Origin: Oscillospiraceae bacterium
Lineage (GTDB): Bacteria > Bacillota > Clostridia > Oscillospirales > Oscillospiraceae
Assembly (NCBI GenBank): GCA_009782435.1
Contig: WRJA01000018.1
Span: forward strand, 1 to 34,159
DNA: 34,159 bases
Direction of reading: 5' to 3'
The position numbers were made by a program, and so were the translations under genes. Shown here piece by piece: positions 1 to 8,814 of the stretch. The first letter of the stretch is position 1, and each line of letters starts with the position of its first letter. The notes under the pieces were generated by a model that saw only the letters and a program-made list of their open reading frames with translations, ran no database searches and was not told the DNA's origin.

Positions 1-49
1 CCAAAGCGCGTTTTTCTTCTTGGCTGATGTTTTTCGGCTGTGTTTCCAT
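1..49 (-). CDS. 5' end of an unknown protein, cut by the window edge
   Basis: The first 16 codons of a minus-strand gene are visible and read METQPKNISQEEKRAL. The ATG lies at 47-49. A GTG nine bases further upstream (start at 58) is an alternative start. A GGTGAG stretch just before the ATG could serve as a ribosome site, although the spacing to the ATG is short. The visible part is charged and hydrophilic and carries no recognisable domain, so no function can be given. The gene continues beyond position 1. Confidence 0.45.
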   Translation of the reverse strand, partial: METQPKNISQEEKRAL

Positions 50-107
50 TTTGCTCACCACTTTTCATCTTAACATCAAAATATGCAAATAATCACTCCA
101 TGCGAAC

Positions 108-287
108 TTAACACAAAAAATCTGCGCTGTACTCTTTTAATTTACCAACGCAGATATGAATAATGGGCGCACCATCAGTATAGCATAGCCCCTGCCTGAT
201 TTCCGGATATTTTTTTCTGAATAAGGTAAAGACAACTTCCCCTGTAGCGGCCTTAAATATTATAATCGCATCGCGGTCATATCCCGC
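108..287 (-). pseudogene. Startless ORF remnant downstream of the AAA ATPase gene
   Basis: An open minus-strand frame runs from just after an in-frame TAA near 288 to a TAA at 108-110. It would encode about 58 residues with protein-like composition, including the stretches DAIIIFKAATGEVVF and APIIHICVGKLKEY. It contains no ATG, GTG or TTG start codon. It begins inside the last codons of the AAA gene in a different frame. The simplest reading is the 3' remnant of a gene that lost its 5' end, or chance coding in a 227-base gap. I do not recognise a family. The same gap has no clear promoter or terminator. Confidence 0.25.
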
Positions 288-1734
288 TTAGGAACGAATA
301 TCCTTCGGTTTTCGCTTTGCCGATAAGGAACAAAAGGATATGCGCGGGTATGAGAAAGAGGTTTTCCGGAAGACCGGGTATATGCCCGAAATCCGAATCC
401 TTTTTTGTTACGATCAGTGAGAAATCCGCTCGGTCCGCCATTGAAACGATGGGGTCCTTGCGCGAGAGCCTGACGTCGTTACTATATCGCACGTCGACAA
501 ACAGTTTTTTACTGCCGCTGAGTACCATGTCGATGCCCCGGCCTCTCTCCCGGTAATAATCGATCTTGGCTTCCGTTGAATCGGGACCGAAAAAGCGCAA
601 ATGCCGGTATACGGTGGTTTCCACAGCGTTCCGAAACTGCTCGGGGCTGATTTGCAGATCGTCCAAGATCATCATGGCATTGAACATCGCGGCGTCCGCA
701 AGGTATATTTTCGGCTGTATCTTCTGATTTGCTTTACCGCCCATATCCGCGGGATTGCTTAGATATATGAGACTTGCCCTCTCGATATAACCGGTATACT
801 TTTCGACCGTCAGTCGCGTCAGGCAATCAAGCGCCTTGGCGGTGGCGTCATAACTGATTATGCCCGGACAGTTAAGGCAAAGATAGAGAAAGAGTTTACG
901 GAATTCAGTGCCGCCTCGTATGTTAAAGCCGGCGGGTATGTCCGACAGAAGAGTTTCATTGATAACGGCCTCTTGTATCATGCTTTGTACGCGTACATTG
1001 TTTTCTTCCATAACGAGTTTAGGAAAGCCGCCCGTGTACATATATCTTCCGAACTGTTTGCGAAACGGCGATATTGCGCGCGCGAGCGCTCGCAATTCTT
1101 GGGGGTCGGCTCTTACCACACCTTTTTCGGGAATGATAAATGCCGGGGCAAGGTTTTCGGCCTTGACGCTGACCTGGCAGTATTCGTAAAATGACATGGG
1201 AGGAAGATGCAGCAAGGTTGGGCCTTTTTCGGTGTATTGACCGGAGGGGATAACGGTGCCGGACGCGACGATCATCACATTCGGATATACGCCTGTAAGC
1301 CTTGTCATATTCTCTTCCCAATCCGGGGACAGTTGGATATCGTCGAAAAAGAAATAGACGCGCTCACTGCGTTCGGCGGCGTCTGTACCGAGATGTATAT
1401 TTTCAAAGTAAATACTCAGAATCTCATCCAAGGCCACCGTGCTGAAAAAAGGGTGGCCGACATTCATATAAACGATCTTGCGGGGATCGTTGCCTTCAAT
1501 AATAAGGTTGTTGATCAGCTGATGAAGTATCGTTGTCTTACCGGTCCTTCTGGGGCCGACGATGCACAATGAGCGTTTTTTGCCGACGGCGTTAAGTATT
1601 TTCATCGCTTCTTTGCAAACGGTCCTTCGAACCGGTTTCAGATACTCGACCTGAACACTGCCGAGCTGCCACCAGTGATTGTATCCGGTGAGGATTCTCA
1701 ATACATTTTCCGATGAAGCTATTCCCATGATCAC
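277..1734 (-). CDS. AAA-family ATPase with C-terminal DUF4143 domain
   Basis: This is a predicted cytoplasmic ATPase of the AAA_14/DUF4143 type, a group abundant in anaerobes with no established biochemical role. The Walker A motif GPRRTGKTT is at residues 60-68. A Walker B-like strand VYFFFDD ends at D131-D132. A sensor-like IVASGT follows near 155-160. The C-terminal half from about 250 to 440 matches the DUF4143 layout, including a basic stretch near IDYYRERGRGIDMVL that resembles nuclease-fold cores. At 485 residues it is full length for the family. The first start is GTG at 1734. An ATG two codons later, closer to GGTGAT, is equally possible. It stands alone: neighbours are a remnant downstream and a chemoreceptor upstream with no shared theme. 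Some relatives have been proposed to act in defence or as toxin partners, but nothing here supports that. Confidence 0.85.
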   Translation of the reverse strand: MIMGIASSENVLRILTGYNHWWQLGSVQVEYLKPVRRTVCKEAMKILNAVGKKRSLCIVGPRRTGKTTILHQLINNLIIEGNDPRKIVYMNVGHPFFSTVALDEILSIYFENIHLGTDAAERSERVYFFFDDIQLSPDWEENMTRLTGVYPNVMIVASGTVIPSGQYTEKGPTLLHLPPMSFYEYCQVSVKAENLAPAFIIPEKGVVRADPQELRALARAISPFRKQFGRYMYTGGFPKLVMEENNVRVQSMIQEAVINETLLSDIPAGFNIRGGTEFRKLFLYLCLNCPGIISYDATAKALDCLTRLTVEKYTGYIERASLIYLSNPADMGGKANQKIQPKIYLADAAMFNAMMILDDLQISPEQFRNAVETTVYRHLRFFGPDSTEAKIDYYRERGRGIDMVLSGSKKLFVDVRYSNDVRLSRKDPIVSMADRADFSLIVTKKDSDFGHIPGLPENLFLIPAHILLFLIGKAKTEGYSFLSGI

Positions 1735-1833
1735 CCACCCGCGTCCTAATTCATATACGGCTGCTGTGCGGAAAATCTCTCGGCGGAGTAAACAGAAGCG
1801 CGGATTTTTTATGTCATCTTAAGCCGCGAAGTG

Positions 1834-1859
1834 GTTCCCGCCGGGTTGCGGGCGGGAAC
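1834..1859. terminator. Perfect 9-bp hairpin after the chemoreceptor gene
   Basis: The arms 1834-1842 and 1851-1859 are exact reverse complements around an 8-base loop. The hairpin sits ten bases beyond the stop of the minus-strand chemoreceptor gene. There is no clear T tract on either side, so intrinsic termination is uncertain. It may instead act as a 3' RNA-stabilising stem. Confidence 0.4.
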
Positions 1860-1868
1860 AAACGAGGG

Positions 1869-3902
1869 TCAAAGTCCGGAATCAAGCCGCTGCATCCGGG
1901 AATCACGGTCAATAAGAGGTAAAGCGTCGCTCTCCGGCAGCTTGAAGCGTGAGATCAGCGCTTCGAGCGTTTCTGATTGCTCGCTTATTTCCCGGCTGGC
2001 GGCGGCGCTTTCTTCGGCGGTGGCGCTGTTTTGATGAATTACCTGAGCCACTTGATCAATGCCGGATGTGATCTGAGCTATGGCTTCAGTTTGCTCTCCG
2101 GAAGATTTTGCGATTTGAAGGACGATCTCAACGCTGCGGTTTATGCCTTCGACTATTTCTCTCAATGAATCGGAGGTTTCGGTCGCGATACTCAAACCGA
2201 GGTTTGCCTTGTCTATCGAGTTTTCGATGTATCCGCCGGTGTTCTTCGCGGCGGCGGCGCTTTTTGCGGCGAGATTACGCACTTCTTCAGCGACCACGGC
2301 GAATCCTTTGCCGTGCTGACCTGCGCGCGCTGCTTCCACGGCGGCGTTAAGCGCGAGGATATTTGTTTGAAAAGCTATATCGTCGATGGTTTTGATGACG
2401 TTTTCTATGGATTTGCCCGCATCGTTTATTTCTCTTACAGCGTTCATCATTTTATCCATCTGCAAGCTGCCTTTTTCCGCGTTGCTTTTTATTGACTCTG
2501 ACAATTTGGCGGCTTCGTCGGCTATTACGGAGTTTTGTTTGGTTTTTTGGTTTATATCGTTTATTGAAGATGAAAGCTCTTCAACGGCTGACGCTTGTTC
2601 GGTCGAACCCTGAGCGAGGGACTGAGCGCCGCCGGCTATTTGCTTAACTCCTGAAGCGACCTGCCGGGTGCTTCCGGTTATGCCGACAAACATCTCATCC
2701 AAGCGGCTCAGCATATCCGAAACGGCCCGGCCGATGCGATCGGTTTCGCCGCGTAAAGTGATTTCCACTGACAAATCTCCGTCGGCTATGCGTTTGAGCC
2801 ATTCAGCCTGTTGGCTGTTGAACGCGTCCATCCCGCGAAAAGACTCGGCGAGCAGCGCTATCTCGCCGATGTAGTTATCGTCCAGGCGTACGCCCGTTTC
2901 TCCTTTTGCCAGCAAATTGGCAGCGCGCGTAACATCTTTTACAGGATGCAGAATCAGCTTGTTAAGTGAAAAAAGAGTCAATCCCGCAGCTATTATGAGA
3001 ACGGCGACAAATATGCCGGCAGTCGCTGTTATCTGGCGGTAGACCGGCGCGTCAACAACGCTTACGGGTATGGCTGTGTACAGTATCCATCCCGTGGACG
3101 GCACGGTGCGGGCGGTATAATAGCGCATTGCTCCGTCAGAACTGCGCAGTTTGACTGATTCCCCGGTTATTGCGATGTTTTTTGTCAGCTCGGAGAAGCG
3201 GGCGTCATCAACGAGCGCAATATTCCGGAATATCGTATCGTCGTTGTCGTCAACAACGGGGAGGTATTCGGCGTTCGGATGAATAATGATATCTCCGCCT
3301 GAGGACGTCAGAAAGGCATAACTGTCCCGGCCGACGTCAATGCTGCCCACCACGTCGCTTAAAACGGTTGTAAATACGTCGGCGGCAACGACCCCCGCCG
3401 TTGTTCCGCCGGATGTAAAGACTTTTGAGAAAGTAAGGCAGAAGTTGCCGGTTTCCGCGTCCTTATATATATCAGTGATACAGGTTTCGTTCGGAGAAGC
3501 CGCGGCGCCTTTATACCAGTCCCTCTCATAGGCAATCCATTCGCTGTAGTCAGGCTCCCATTCGTCGTTGAATATGCCGACGCCGTCCGGATATCCCGCA
3601 TAAACGGAGTAATAATCTTCGTTGAGTTCGGTATGCCTGACCAGAGCAGGGAAAATCGTTTCCGCCTTAATGTCCGCCATGGAAGAAAAGTCGGCCGCGA
3701 CAGCTTCTATATAGCCTGTCTGTCTTATGACCCAAGCGTCTATGCTGCCGGCGTCGCGCGCCGTTGTTTCGCCGACTCGGGCAAGAGTTTGCTCATTGAG
3801 AGAGTTTGCGGCAAGAGTTATACTTATTACGGCAATGAATCCCATTCCGATAATATTGATGGCTAAAATGACTGATAAAAGACGGGTGCTGACGCTTTTC
3901 AT
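1869..3902 (-). CDS. Methyl-accepting chemotaxis protein with dCache sensor
   Basis: This is a transmembrane chemoreceptor that passes ligand signals to CheA/CheW. It has an N-terminal membrane helix (about 8-32), an extracellular dCache_1 domain (about 40-280), a second membrane helix (about 290-313) and a HAMP region (about 314-370). A long cytoplasmic coiled coil follows, with the conserved hairpin tip around 505-530 ([21 protein letters not shown]). In the sensor, R127, W129 and Y130 with D175 resemble the amino-acid-binding signature of dCache_1 receptors; the usual leading tyrosine is W122 here. The C-terminus lacks a CheR/CheB-tethering NWETF-like pentapeptide. GGAGGT precedes the ATG at good distance. 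A cheB gene lies 1 kb away with the DHH gene between them. At 677 residues it is normal for the family. Confidence 0.95.
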   Translation of the reverse strand: MKSVSTRLLSVILAINIIGMGFIAVISITLAANSLNEQTLARVGETTARDAGSIDAWVIRQTGYIEAVAADFSSMADIKAETIFPALVRHTELNEDYYSVYAGYPDGVGIFNDEWEPDYSEWIAYERDWYKGAAASPNETCITDIYKDAETGNFCLTFSKVFTSGGTTAGVVAADVFTTVLSDVVGSIDVGRDSYAFLTSSGGDIIIHPNAEYLPVVDDNDDTIFRNIALVDDARFSELTKNIAITGESVKLRSSDGAMRYYTARTVPSTGWILYTAIPVSVVDAPVYRQITATAGIFVAVLIIAAGLTLFSLNKLILHPVKDVTRAANLLAKGETGVRLDDNYIGEIALLAESFRGMDAFNSQQAEWLKRIADGDLSVEITLRGETDRIGRAVSDMLSRLDEMFVGITGSTRQVASGVKQIAGGAQSLAQGSTEQASAVEELSSSINDINQKTKQNSVIADEAAKLSESIKSNAEKGSLQMDKMMNAVREINDAGKSIENVIKTIDDIAFQTNILALNAAVEAARAGQHGKGFAVVAEEVRNLAAKSAAAAKNTGGYIENSIDKANLGLSIATETSDSLREIVEGINRSVEIVLQIAKSSGEQTEAIAQITSGIDQVAQVIHQNSATAEESAAASREISEQSETLEALISRFKLPESDALPLIDRDSRMQRLDSGL

Positions 3903-3947
3903 TGTCGTGACCTCCGTTTTTGAAAAATCATCGTGGTATTTTCATCG

Positions 3948-3967
3948 TTATCATGGTAGAATGATAA
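3948..3967 (+). promoter_or_regulatory. Extended -10 promoter within a small inverted repeat
   Basis: TGGTAGAAT at 3954-3962 fits an extended -10 element for the DHH gene starting at 3996. It lies inside a 7-bp inverted repeat (3948-3954 and 3961-3967), so it could also be an operator. No convincing -35 box is visible. The divergent chemoreceptor gene starts at 3902, so both genes share this 93-base region. Confidence 0.35.
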
Positions 3968-3995
3968 TCAACATTAATTAACGGGAGGAATTCCA

Positions 3996-4916
3996 ATGCG
4001 CTTGTTAACCAGATCTGATTTTGACGGGCTTGCCTGTGCCGCGCTGCTGAAGGAACTGAAAGTCATTGACCGGTGGAAATTTGTTCACCCGAAAGACATA
4101 CAGGACGGTCTCGTTGAAGTGACCGAAGAGGATGTTCTTGCCAACGTACCATATGTTAAAGGCTGCAAAATGTGGTTTGACCATCATTCGAGCGAAAACG
4201 AACGCTTGGGCAAAGACATAGTGTTTGAAGGGGAAAGCCGGCTCGAAGACAGTGCCGCCCGAGTTATATACGAATACTACGGCGGAAAAGAAAAGCTTCC
4301 CGGATTTGAAACCATGATCACGGCGGTGGACAAGGTGGACGCCGCAAAACTCACGAAAGAGGAGATCCTGGACCCGGAGGGCTGGGTGCTTTTGGGCTTT
4401 ATTATGGATCCGCGAACCGGTCTGGGACGGTTCAGGGATTTTCGCATCAGCAACTATGAACTGATGGAAAGGCTTATTGATGAATGCGTCTCAAAAAGCA
4501 TTGATGAGATTTTACGCGATCCGGACGTTGAGGAAAGGGTAAAACTCTATTTTGAGCAGGACGCGCTCTTTCGAAAAATGATATTCGAGCATACTCATGT
4601 CGAAGGGAATGTGATCATTTCCGATTTACGCGGAGTTGAAACCATCTATACCGGAAATCGGTTCCTCGTTTACAGTTTGTTCCCCGAACAGAATATTTCT
4701 GTTTGGGTAATTGACGGCAGAGGAAAACAGAATTGCCCGATAGCGGTCGGGCACAGTGTGTTAAATCGAAGCTGTAAGACAGATGTAGGCGCTTTGATGC
4801 TGAAACACGGCGGCGGCGGGCATTTTCAGGTCGGCACATGTCAGGTGCTCTATGACGACGCTGATAAGGTCATAGAGGATATAGTCAAAACGGCGATTGC
4901 AGATTCAGGGAAATAA
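3996..4916 (+). CDS. DHH-family phosphoesterase (exopolyphosphatase-like)
   Basis: This is a predicted cytoplasmic manganese-dependent phosphoesterase of the DHH/DHHA1 superfamily. The metal-binding motif SDFDG is at residues 7-11 and the family-naming DHH triad at 62-64. The DHHA1 substrate-binding motif GGGGH is at 272-276 near the C-terminus. At 306 residues it is close in size to nanoRNase/exopolyphosphatase-type members and lacks the membrane and PAS parts of GdpP. Candidate substrates are short oligonucleotides, linear dinucleotides or polyphosphate, and the sequence does not decide between them. The start is fixed by GGGAGGA seven bases upstream of the ATG. It is a single-gene unit, divergent from the chemoreceptor and convergent with cheB. 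Confidence 0.85.
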   Translation: MRLLTRSDFDGLACAALLKELKVIDRWKFVHPKDIQDGLVEVTEEDVLANVPYVKGCKMWFDHHSSENERLGKDIVFEGESRLEDSAARVIYEYYGGKEKLPGFETMITAVDKVDAAKLTKEEILDPEGWVLLGFIMDPRTGLGRFRDFRISNYELMERLIDECVSKSIDEILRDPDVEERVKLYFEQDALFRKMIFEHTHVEGNVIISDLRGVETIYTGNRFLVYSLFPEQNISVWVIDGRGKQNCPIAVGHSVLNRSCKTDVGALMLKHGGGGHFQVGTCQVLYDDADKVIEDIVKTAIADSGK

Positions 4917-4949
4917 AGCCGGCAGACGGCGCAAACCGGTCTGACGGAG

Positions 4950-5996
4950 TTATTTTGATAAACGCCTCGTAACGGCGTGGCCGATCGACTGCAGCGGCAG
5001 TTGTTCTGCCACGCCGCCTATGTCATACGCGACTTTCGGCATACCGTAGACGATACATGTGTTCTCGTCTTGGCCGATGGTGTGGGCTCCTGACATTCTC
5101 ATTTTTTTCAAGCCTTGCGCGCCGTCGGCGCCCATGCCCGTCAAAATGACTCCGACGGCGTTCCTCCCCGCCGCGCTTGCGACAGAATCGAAAAGAACGT
5201 CGACTGACGGGCAATGACCGCTGACTTTCGGCCCGTGCCTTAAATCTACCGTGTAACCGCCGTCGCTTGATTCGACGCGCATTTGTTCGGACCCTCCGGG
5301 CGCGATGAGTATCAGGCCGCGTTCCACCCGGTCATTGTTTTTTGCCTCGCGCACGGTCATGGAGCAAATCTTATCCGCGCGGTCGGCGTACATTTTTGTG
5401 AATCCCGGCGGCATATGCTGTACAATAACTACTCCCGGCGTGTCCGCGGGAAAAGTCTGTATGACTTGCAGTATGGCCTCGGTGCCTCCCGTTGAGGCGC
5501 CTATCGCTATAAGGCTCCTGCCGGTTCCGGGACGAAGGCCGGCGACCGGCTGCGGAGCTGCCGGCTTTGTTTGCGGGATATACCTTGCCGCCGCCCGCGG
5601 TTTTGCGGTCGCGGCTATTCTGATGGTTTCGATAATATCGGCGGTGAACTCCGTATTTGTATATCCGGGGCGGGAAGCCGGTTTGCTGACAAAGTCTGTC
5701 GCGCCGGCTTGCATGGCGTCAAAAACATTGTCACTCAGCGAGCTTATGATAACGGCTTTCATGTGAGGATTGTTCGGCATCGCTTTTTTCAGGAATTCAT
5801 TGCCGCGGATTTTCGGCATTTCCATATCGATGACCAAAACATCCGGACTGATTTTCGATATTCGATCAAGCGCTTCGACAGGGTCCGCAAAAACCCCCGC
5901 GATTTCAATATCGTGACATGGCTCAAGCGCATGCTGTAAAAATGTTCTGAAAACGAGTGAGTCATCAACTATGACTATACGTACTTTTTTTGGCAT
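4950..5996 (-). CDS. cheB: Chemotaxis protein-glutamate methylesterase CheB
   Basis: CheB demethylates and deamidates chemoreceptor glutamates and resets receptor sensitivity. The 348-residue protein has an N-terminal receiver domain (acidic D11-D12, phospho-acceptor D57, K105) and a variable linker of about 40 residues. The methylesterase domain carries the catalytic triad S168 (GASTGG), H194 (VQHMPPG) and D291 (GMGADG). I place the start at the ATG at 5996, directly after an ACTGGAGGAAGT ribosome site; a longer in-frame reading would add 21 non-homologous residues. No cheR, cheA or cheW lies in the window, so the rest of the pathway must be elsewhere. The nearby chemoreceptor is a plausible substrate. 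It converges on the DHH gene with a 33-base gap and no clear terminator. Confidence 0.95.
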   Translation of the reverse strand: MPKKVRIVIVDDSLVFRTFLQHALEPCHDIEIAGVFADPVEALDRISKISPDVLVIDMEMPKIRGNEFLKKAMPNNPHMKAVIISSLSDNVFDAMQAGATDFVSKPASRPGYTNTEFTADIIETIRIAATAKPRAAARYIPQTKPAAPQPVAGLRPGTGRSLIAIGASTGGTEAILQVIQTFPADTPGVVIVQHMPPGFTKMYADRADKICSMTVREAKNNDRVERGLILIAPGGSEQMRVESSDGGYTVDLRHGPKVSGHCPSVDVLFDSVASAAGRNAVGVILTGMGADGAQGLKKMRMSGAHTIGQDENTCIVYGMPKVAYDIGGVAEQLPLQSIGHAVTRRLSK

Positions 5997-6142
5997 GTGA
6001 CTTCCTCCAGTGAGCCTTCCGCCGGCGTTTCGGATTTTGTTTGTGTATACGCCGAACATGTTTCCGTGTATTCATATCGGATCGGTTCCTGATGATTATA
6101 CCGGATTATCGCCGCGAACACAATCCGAAAAATATCAAAAAC

Positions 6143-6172
6143 TTGCGGCGGGGTTGTCCGTTGTGCTATTAT
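6143..6172 (+). promoter_or_regulatory. Predicted promoter of ddl-murF
   Basis: TTGCGG (6143-6148) and TATTAT (6167-6172) are separated by 18 bases, a reasonable sigma-70/SigA arrangement. It lies about 125 bases upstream of the ddl start. I see nothing else in the 302-base divergent gap (5997-6298) between cheB and ddl: no RNA gene, repeat or small ORF with a ribosome site. Confidence 0.4.
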
Positions 6173-6298
6173 ATAAGTACAGGCCCCGTGCGGGCGGCCC
6201 GGATCGCTCATAACGAAAAACCCGCATTAAATGACAAAAACGGACGCCGGGGCAGCCCGGTCATGTGAGATAAACCACATAAGGGAGGTAGCGCTTCT

Positions 6299-7336
6299 TT
6301 GGATATCGCGGTTCTTTGCGGAGGATTGGGGACTGAGCGCGACGTGTCTTTATCGAGCGGCACATGTGTGGCAAAGGCGCTGCGGGCCAAAGGACACAGA
6401 GCGACGACGGTCGATTTGTTTTTCGGATACAACGGAAACTTCAGCGATCCGAAAGACGTATTTAAAGAGCCGCAGAGCGATATTATTTTTCGCGTACCGG
6501 AAAAAGAACCTGATTTGAACAGAGTAAGATCCGAGCGAAAACGGGATAACGGAGGATTGATGGCAGACAACGTTACGCAAATATGCGCCGCAGCCGATAT
6601 CGTTTTTTTGGCGCTTCACGGTGATGAGGGAGAAAACGGAAAGATCCAAGCGGTTTTTGATGTCGCGGGGATAAAATATACCGGAAGCGGATATCTCGGA
6701 AGCGCCCTTGCAATGGATAAGCATCTTTCAAAAACGCTGATGGAAAACGCCGGGATCAAAACGCCCGTGGGAATATGCCTGCATAAAGACGATTCGCCCT
6801 ATACCGAGCCTGAATTTCCCTGCGTGGTCAAACCATGTTCGGGGGGGTCGAGCGTCGGAGTTTCGATCGTACTTACCCGGGCGGAATACCCCGAGGCTTT
6901 GGAGCTTGCGTTTCGTTTCGAAAAACGTGTGATAGCGGAGCGCTTTATCAAGGGCAGGGAGCTGACTGTCGGTGTTCTCGGGAAAGAAACGATGCCTGTA
7001 ATTGAAATCGTGCCGAAAAGCGGCTTTTACGACTATAAAAACAAGTATTCGGAAGGACTTACAGAAGAGATATGCCCGGCTTCGCTGGATGGGGAAACGG
7101 AAAAAAAGCTCAGAGAATCGGCCTTGATAATACATGAGCTGCTTATGATAGACGTTTATTCGCGTATGGATTTCATTATGGACGAAACGGGGGAAATATT
7201 CTGCATTGAGGCGAATACTCTGCCGGGAATGACTCCGACAAGCTTGGTCCCGCGCATGGCCTCGGAGGAGGGCATGGATTTCGGTGACTTATGCGAAAGA
7301 ATCATAGAGCTTTCACTGGAGAAGTACCGGCAATGA
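6299..7336 (+). CDS. ddl: D-alanine--D-alanine ligase
   Basis: This ATP-grasp enzyme joins two D-alanines to make the dipeptide used by MurF in peptidoglycan synthesis. Visible family motifs are CGGLGTERDVSL (7-18), HGDEGENGKIQ (107-117), the ATP-binding KPCSGGSSVGVS (178-189), and the metal-binding EANTLPGMTPTSLVP (304-318). FYDYKNKY at 243-250 carries the tyrosine-lysine omega-loop pair of D-Ala-D-Ala ligases, not the pattern of VanA-type D-lactate ligases, so no glycopeptide resistance is implied. The start is TTG, supported by GGGAGGT about ten bases upstream and by alignment of the first residues with the family. Length is 345 residues, with a loop of about 40 residues (45-90) longer than in short Ddl forms. 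The stop overlaps the murF start by four bases. Confidence 0.96.
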   Translation: MDIAVLCGGLGTERDVSLSSGTCVAKALRAKGHRATTVDLFFGYNGNFSDPKDVFKEPQSDIIFRVPEKEPDLNRVRSERKRDNGGLMADNVTQICAAADIVFLALHGDEGENGKIQAVFDVAGIKYTGSGYLGSALAMDKHLSKTLMENAGIKTPVGICLHKDDSPYTEPEFPCVVKPCSGGSSVGVSIVLTRAEYPEALELAFRFEKRVIAERFIKGRELTVGVLGKETMPVIEIVPKSGFYDYKNKYSEGLTEEICPASLDGETEKKLRESALIIHELLMIDVYSRMDFIMDETGEIFCIEANTLPGMTPTSLVPRMASEEGMDFGDLCERIIELSLEKYRQ

Positions 7337-8700
7337 GAGATATGACCTTGGAAAATATCGCCGGCGCGTGCGGCGGGAAGCTTTACGCGAATTTGGAGAT
7401 CTGCCGCCGCGAGATAAGTTTTATTACGACGGACAGCCGGAAAAGCGCCGCCGGCTGCCTTTTTGCGGCGATAAAAGGAGAGCGCAGCGACGGGCACGAT
7501 TTTACGGACGCGGCGGCAGCCGGCGGCGCCTTATGCTGCCTTTGCAAGAGAGAGCCCGACAATGCCGCTCTCCCTTACATAAAGGTCGATTCAACTCTTT
7601 CGGCTCTGAGCGACATTGCGGCTTTTTACCGGAGCCTTTTCGATATTCCGGTCCTCGGAATAACCGGAAGCGTCGGGAAGACCTCGACAAAGGATATGAC
7701 AGCGTCGATTTTGTCTCAAAAATACAATACCCTGAAAACCCGGGGGAACTTTAATAACGAACTCGGCGTGCCGCTGACTGTTTTTGAGCTGAATGAAAAA
7801 CATGAGGCCGCCGTCATTGAAATGGGTATATCCGACTTTTATGAGATGGACCGTTTGGCCCGGATTGTAAAGCCCGATATGGCTTTGTATACCGTGATCG
7901 GACACTCTCATCTTGAGTTTTTGAAAAGCCGGGAAGGCGTTTTCCGGGCAAAAGCTGAAATGCTGAGACATGTTCCGGATAAAGGAACGGTGTTCATCAA
8001 CGGGGACGACGATCTTTTACGCAAAGCCGAATACAGGCAAAAGACAGTGACGTTCGGATTCGGTAAAAATTGTGACGTCAGGGCCGAAAACCCCTCGTCA
8101 GCCGGCGTCGCTGTGACAAAATGCGATATAATTTCCGGCGACCGGCGTATTAGCGCCCTGATAAGAGCACACGGGGAACACATGATATACGCGGCGCTCG
8201 GAGGAGCCGCCGTCGGGATGCATTTGGGGCTCAGCAACGCTGAGATACAAAAAGGCGTGTCTGAGTATGAGCCGGCAAGCCGCCGTTCTGTACTTAAAGA
8301 AACAGCTTTTTGCACGGTCATTGACGACTGCTATAACGCAAATCCGAACTCTGTTGAGGCCGCGCTCGGTTCGATGCGGTCGTTTAAGGGCAGAAAGGTG
8401 TGTATTCTCGGCGACATGCGCGAATTGGGACCGGCGTCCGAAGAATTGCACCGCAGGGTGGGGCAGGTCGCGGCGCTCTCCGGAACGGATCTGCTGATTT
8501 GCTGCGGCGCCGAGGCGGAATACATTTATCACGGCGCTTTTGAATCGGAAATGAAACCGAAACTCAAATATTTTGCTTCAAAAAAGGAGTTGACGGGGGC
8601 TCTTTCGGACCTTATCGAGCGCGGCGACACGGTGCTGGTAAAAGCGTCGCGCGGGGCGGGGTTTGAGGAGATCGTCACAGCGCTTGAAAATATGAATTGA
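7333..8700 (+). CDS. murF: UDP-MurNAc-tripeptide--D-Ala-D-Ala ligase MurF
   Basis: MurF adds the D-Ala-D-Ala dipeptide to UDP-MurNAc-tripeptide, the last cytoplasmic step of peptidoglycan precursor assembly. The protein of 455 residues has the N-terminal UDP-substrate domain with TTDSR near 32-36. The Mur-ligase ATP loop GITGSVGKTST is at 109-119, then NNELGVPL, and an EMG stretch followed by the conserved H of IGHSHLE. DDCYNANP leads into the C-terminal domain. I chose the ATG at 7333, which overlaps the ddl stop as ATGA and follows a GGAGAAG site. Direct coupling to ddl fits their consecutive reactions. No mraY or murD follows, so this is a separated ddl-murF pair outside the main dcw cluster. 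Confidence 0.97.
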   Translation: MRDMTLENIAGACGGKLYANLEICRREISFITTDSRKSAAGCLFAAIKGERSDGHDFTDAAAAGGALCCLCKREPDNAALPYIKVDSTLSALSDIAAFYRSLFDIPVLGITGSVGKTSTKDMTASILSQKYNTLKTRGNFNNELGVPLTVFELNEKHEAAVIEMGISDFYEMDRLARIVKPDMALYTVIGHSHLEFLKSREGVFRAKAEMLRHVPDKGTVFINGDDDLLRKAEYRQKTVTFGFGKNCDVRAENPSSAGVAVTKCDIISGDRRISALIRAHGEHMIYAALGGAAVGMHLGLSNAEIQKGVSEYEPASRRSVLKETAFCTVIDDCYNANPNSVEAALGSMRSFKGRKVCILGDMRELGPASEELHRRVGQVAALSGTDLLICCGAEAEYIYHGAFESEMKPKLKYFASKKELTGALSDLIERGDTVLVKASRGAGFEEIVTALENMN

Positions 8701-8732
8701 CAGGTCAAGGCGGGCTGCGTTGCAATTATATA

Positions 8733-8761
8733 TTGACTTTGAATTTTTTATTTGCTACAGT
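8733..8761 (+). promoter_or_regulatory. Strong promoter of nfnAB
   Basis: TTGACT (8733-8738) is followed after 17 bases by TACAGT (8756-8761), preceded by TG in the extended -10 position. Transcription would begin near 8768. This rules out in-frame codons upstream of that point and supports the downstream nfnA start at 8815. Confidence 0.65.
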
Positions 8762-8814
8762 TTATCCGGCAAAAAATGCAGGATAATGAATATACAAACG
8801 GGCGGTGGATGAGT

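Noticed and set aside
4917-4949. Terminator between the DHH gene and cheB
   Set aside because: Only a 5-bp imperfect stem is present, with no adjacent T run.
6299-7336. Van-type D-Ala-D-lactate ligase
   Set aside because: The omega-loop has the tyrosine-lysine pattern of ordinary D-Ala-D-Ala ligases, and no vanH or vanX is adjacent.
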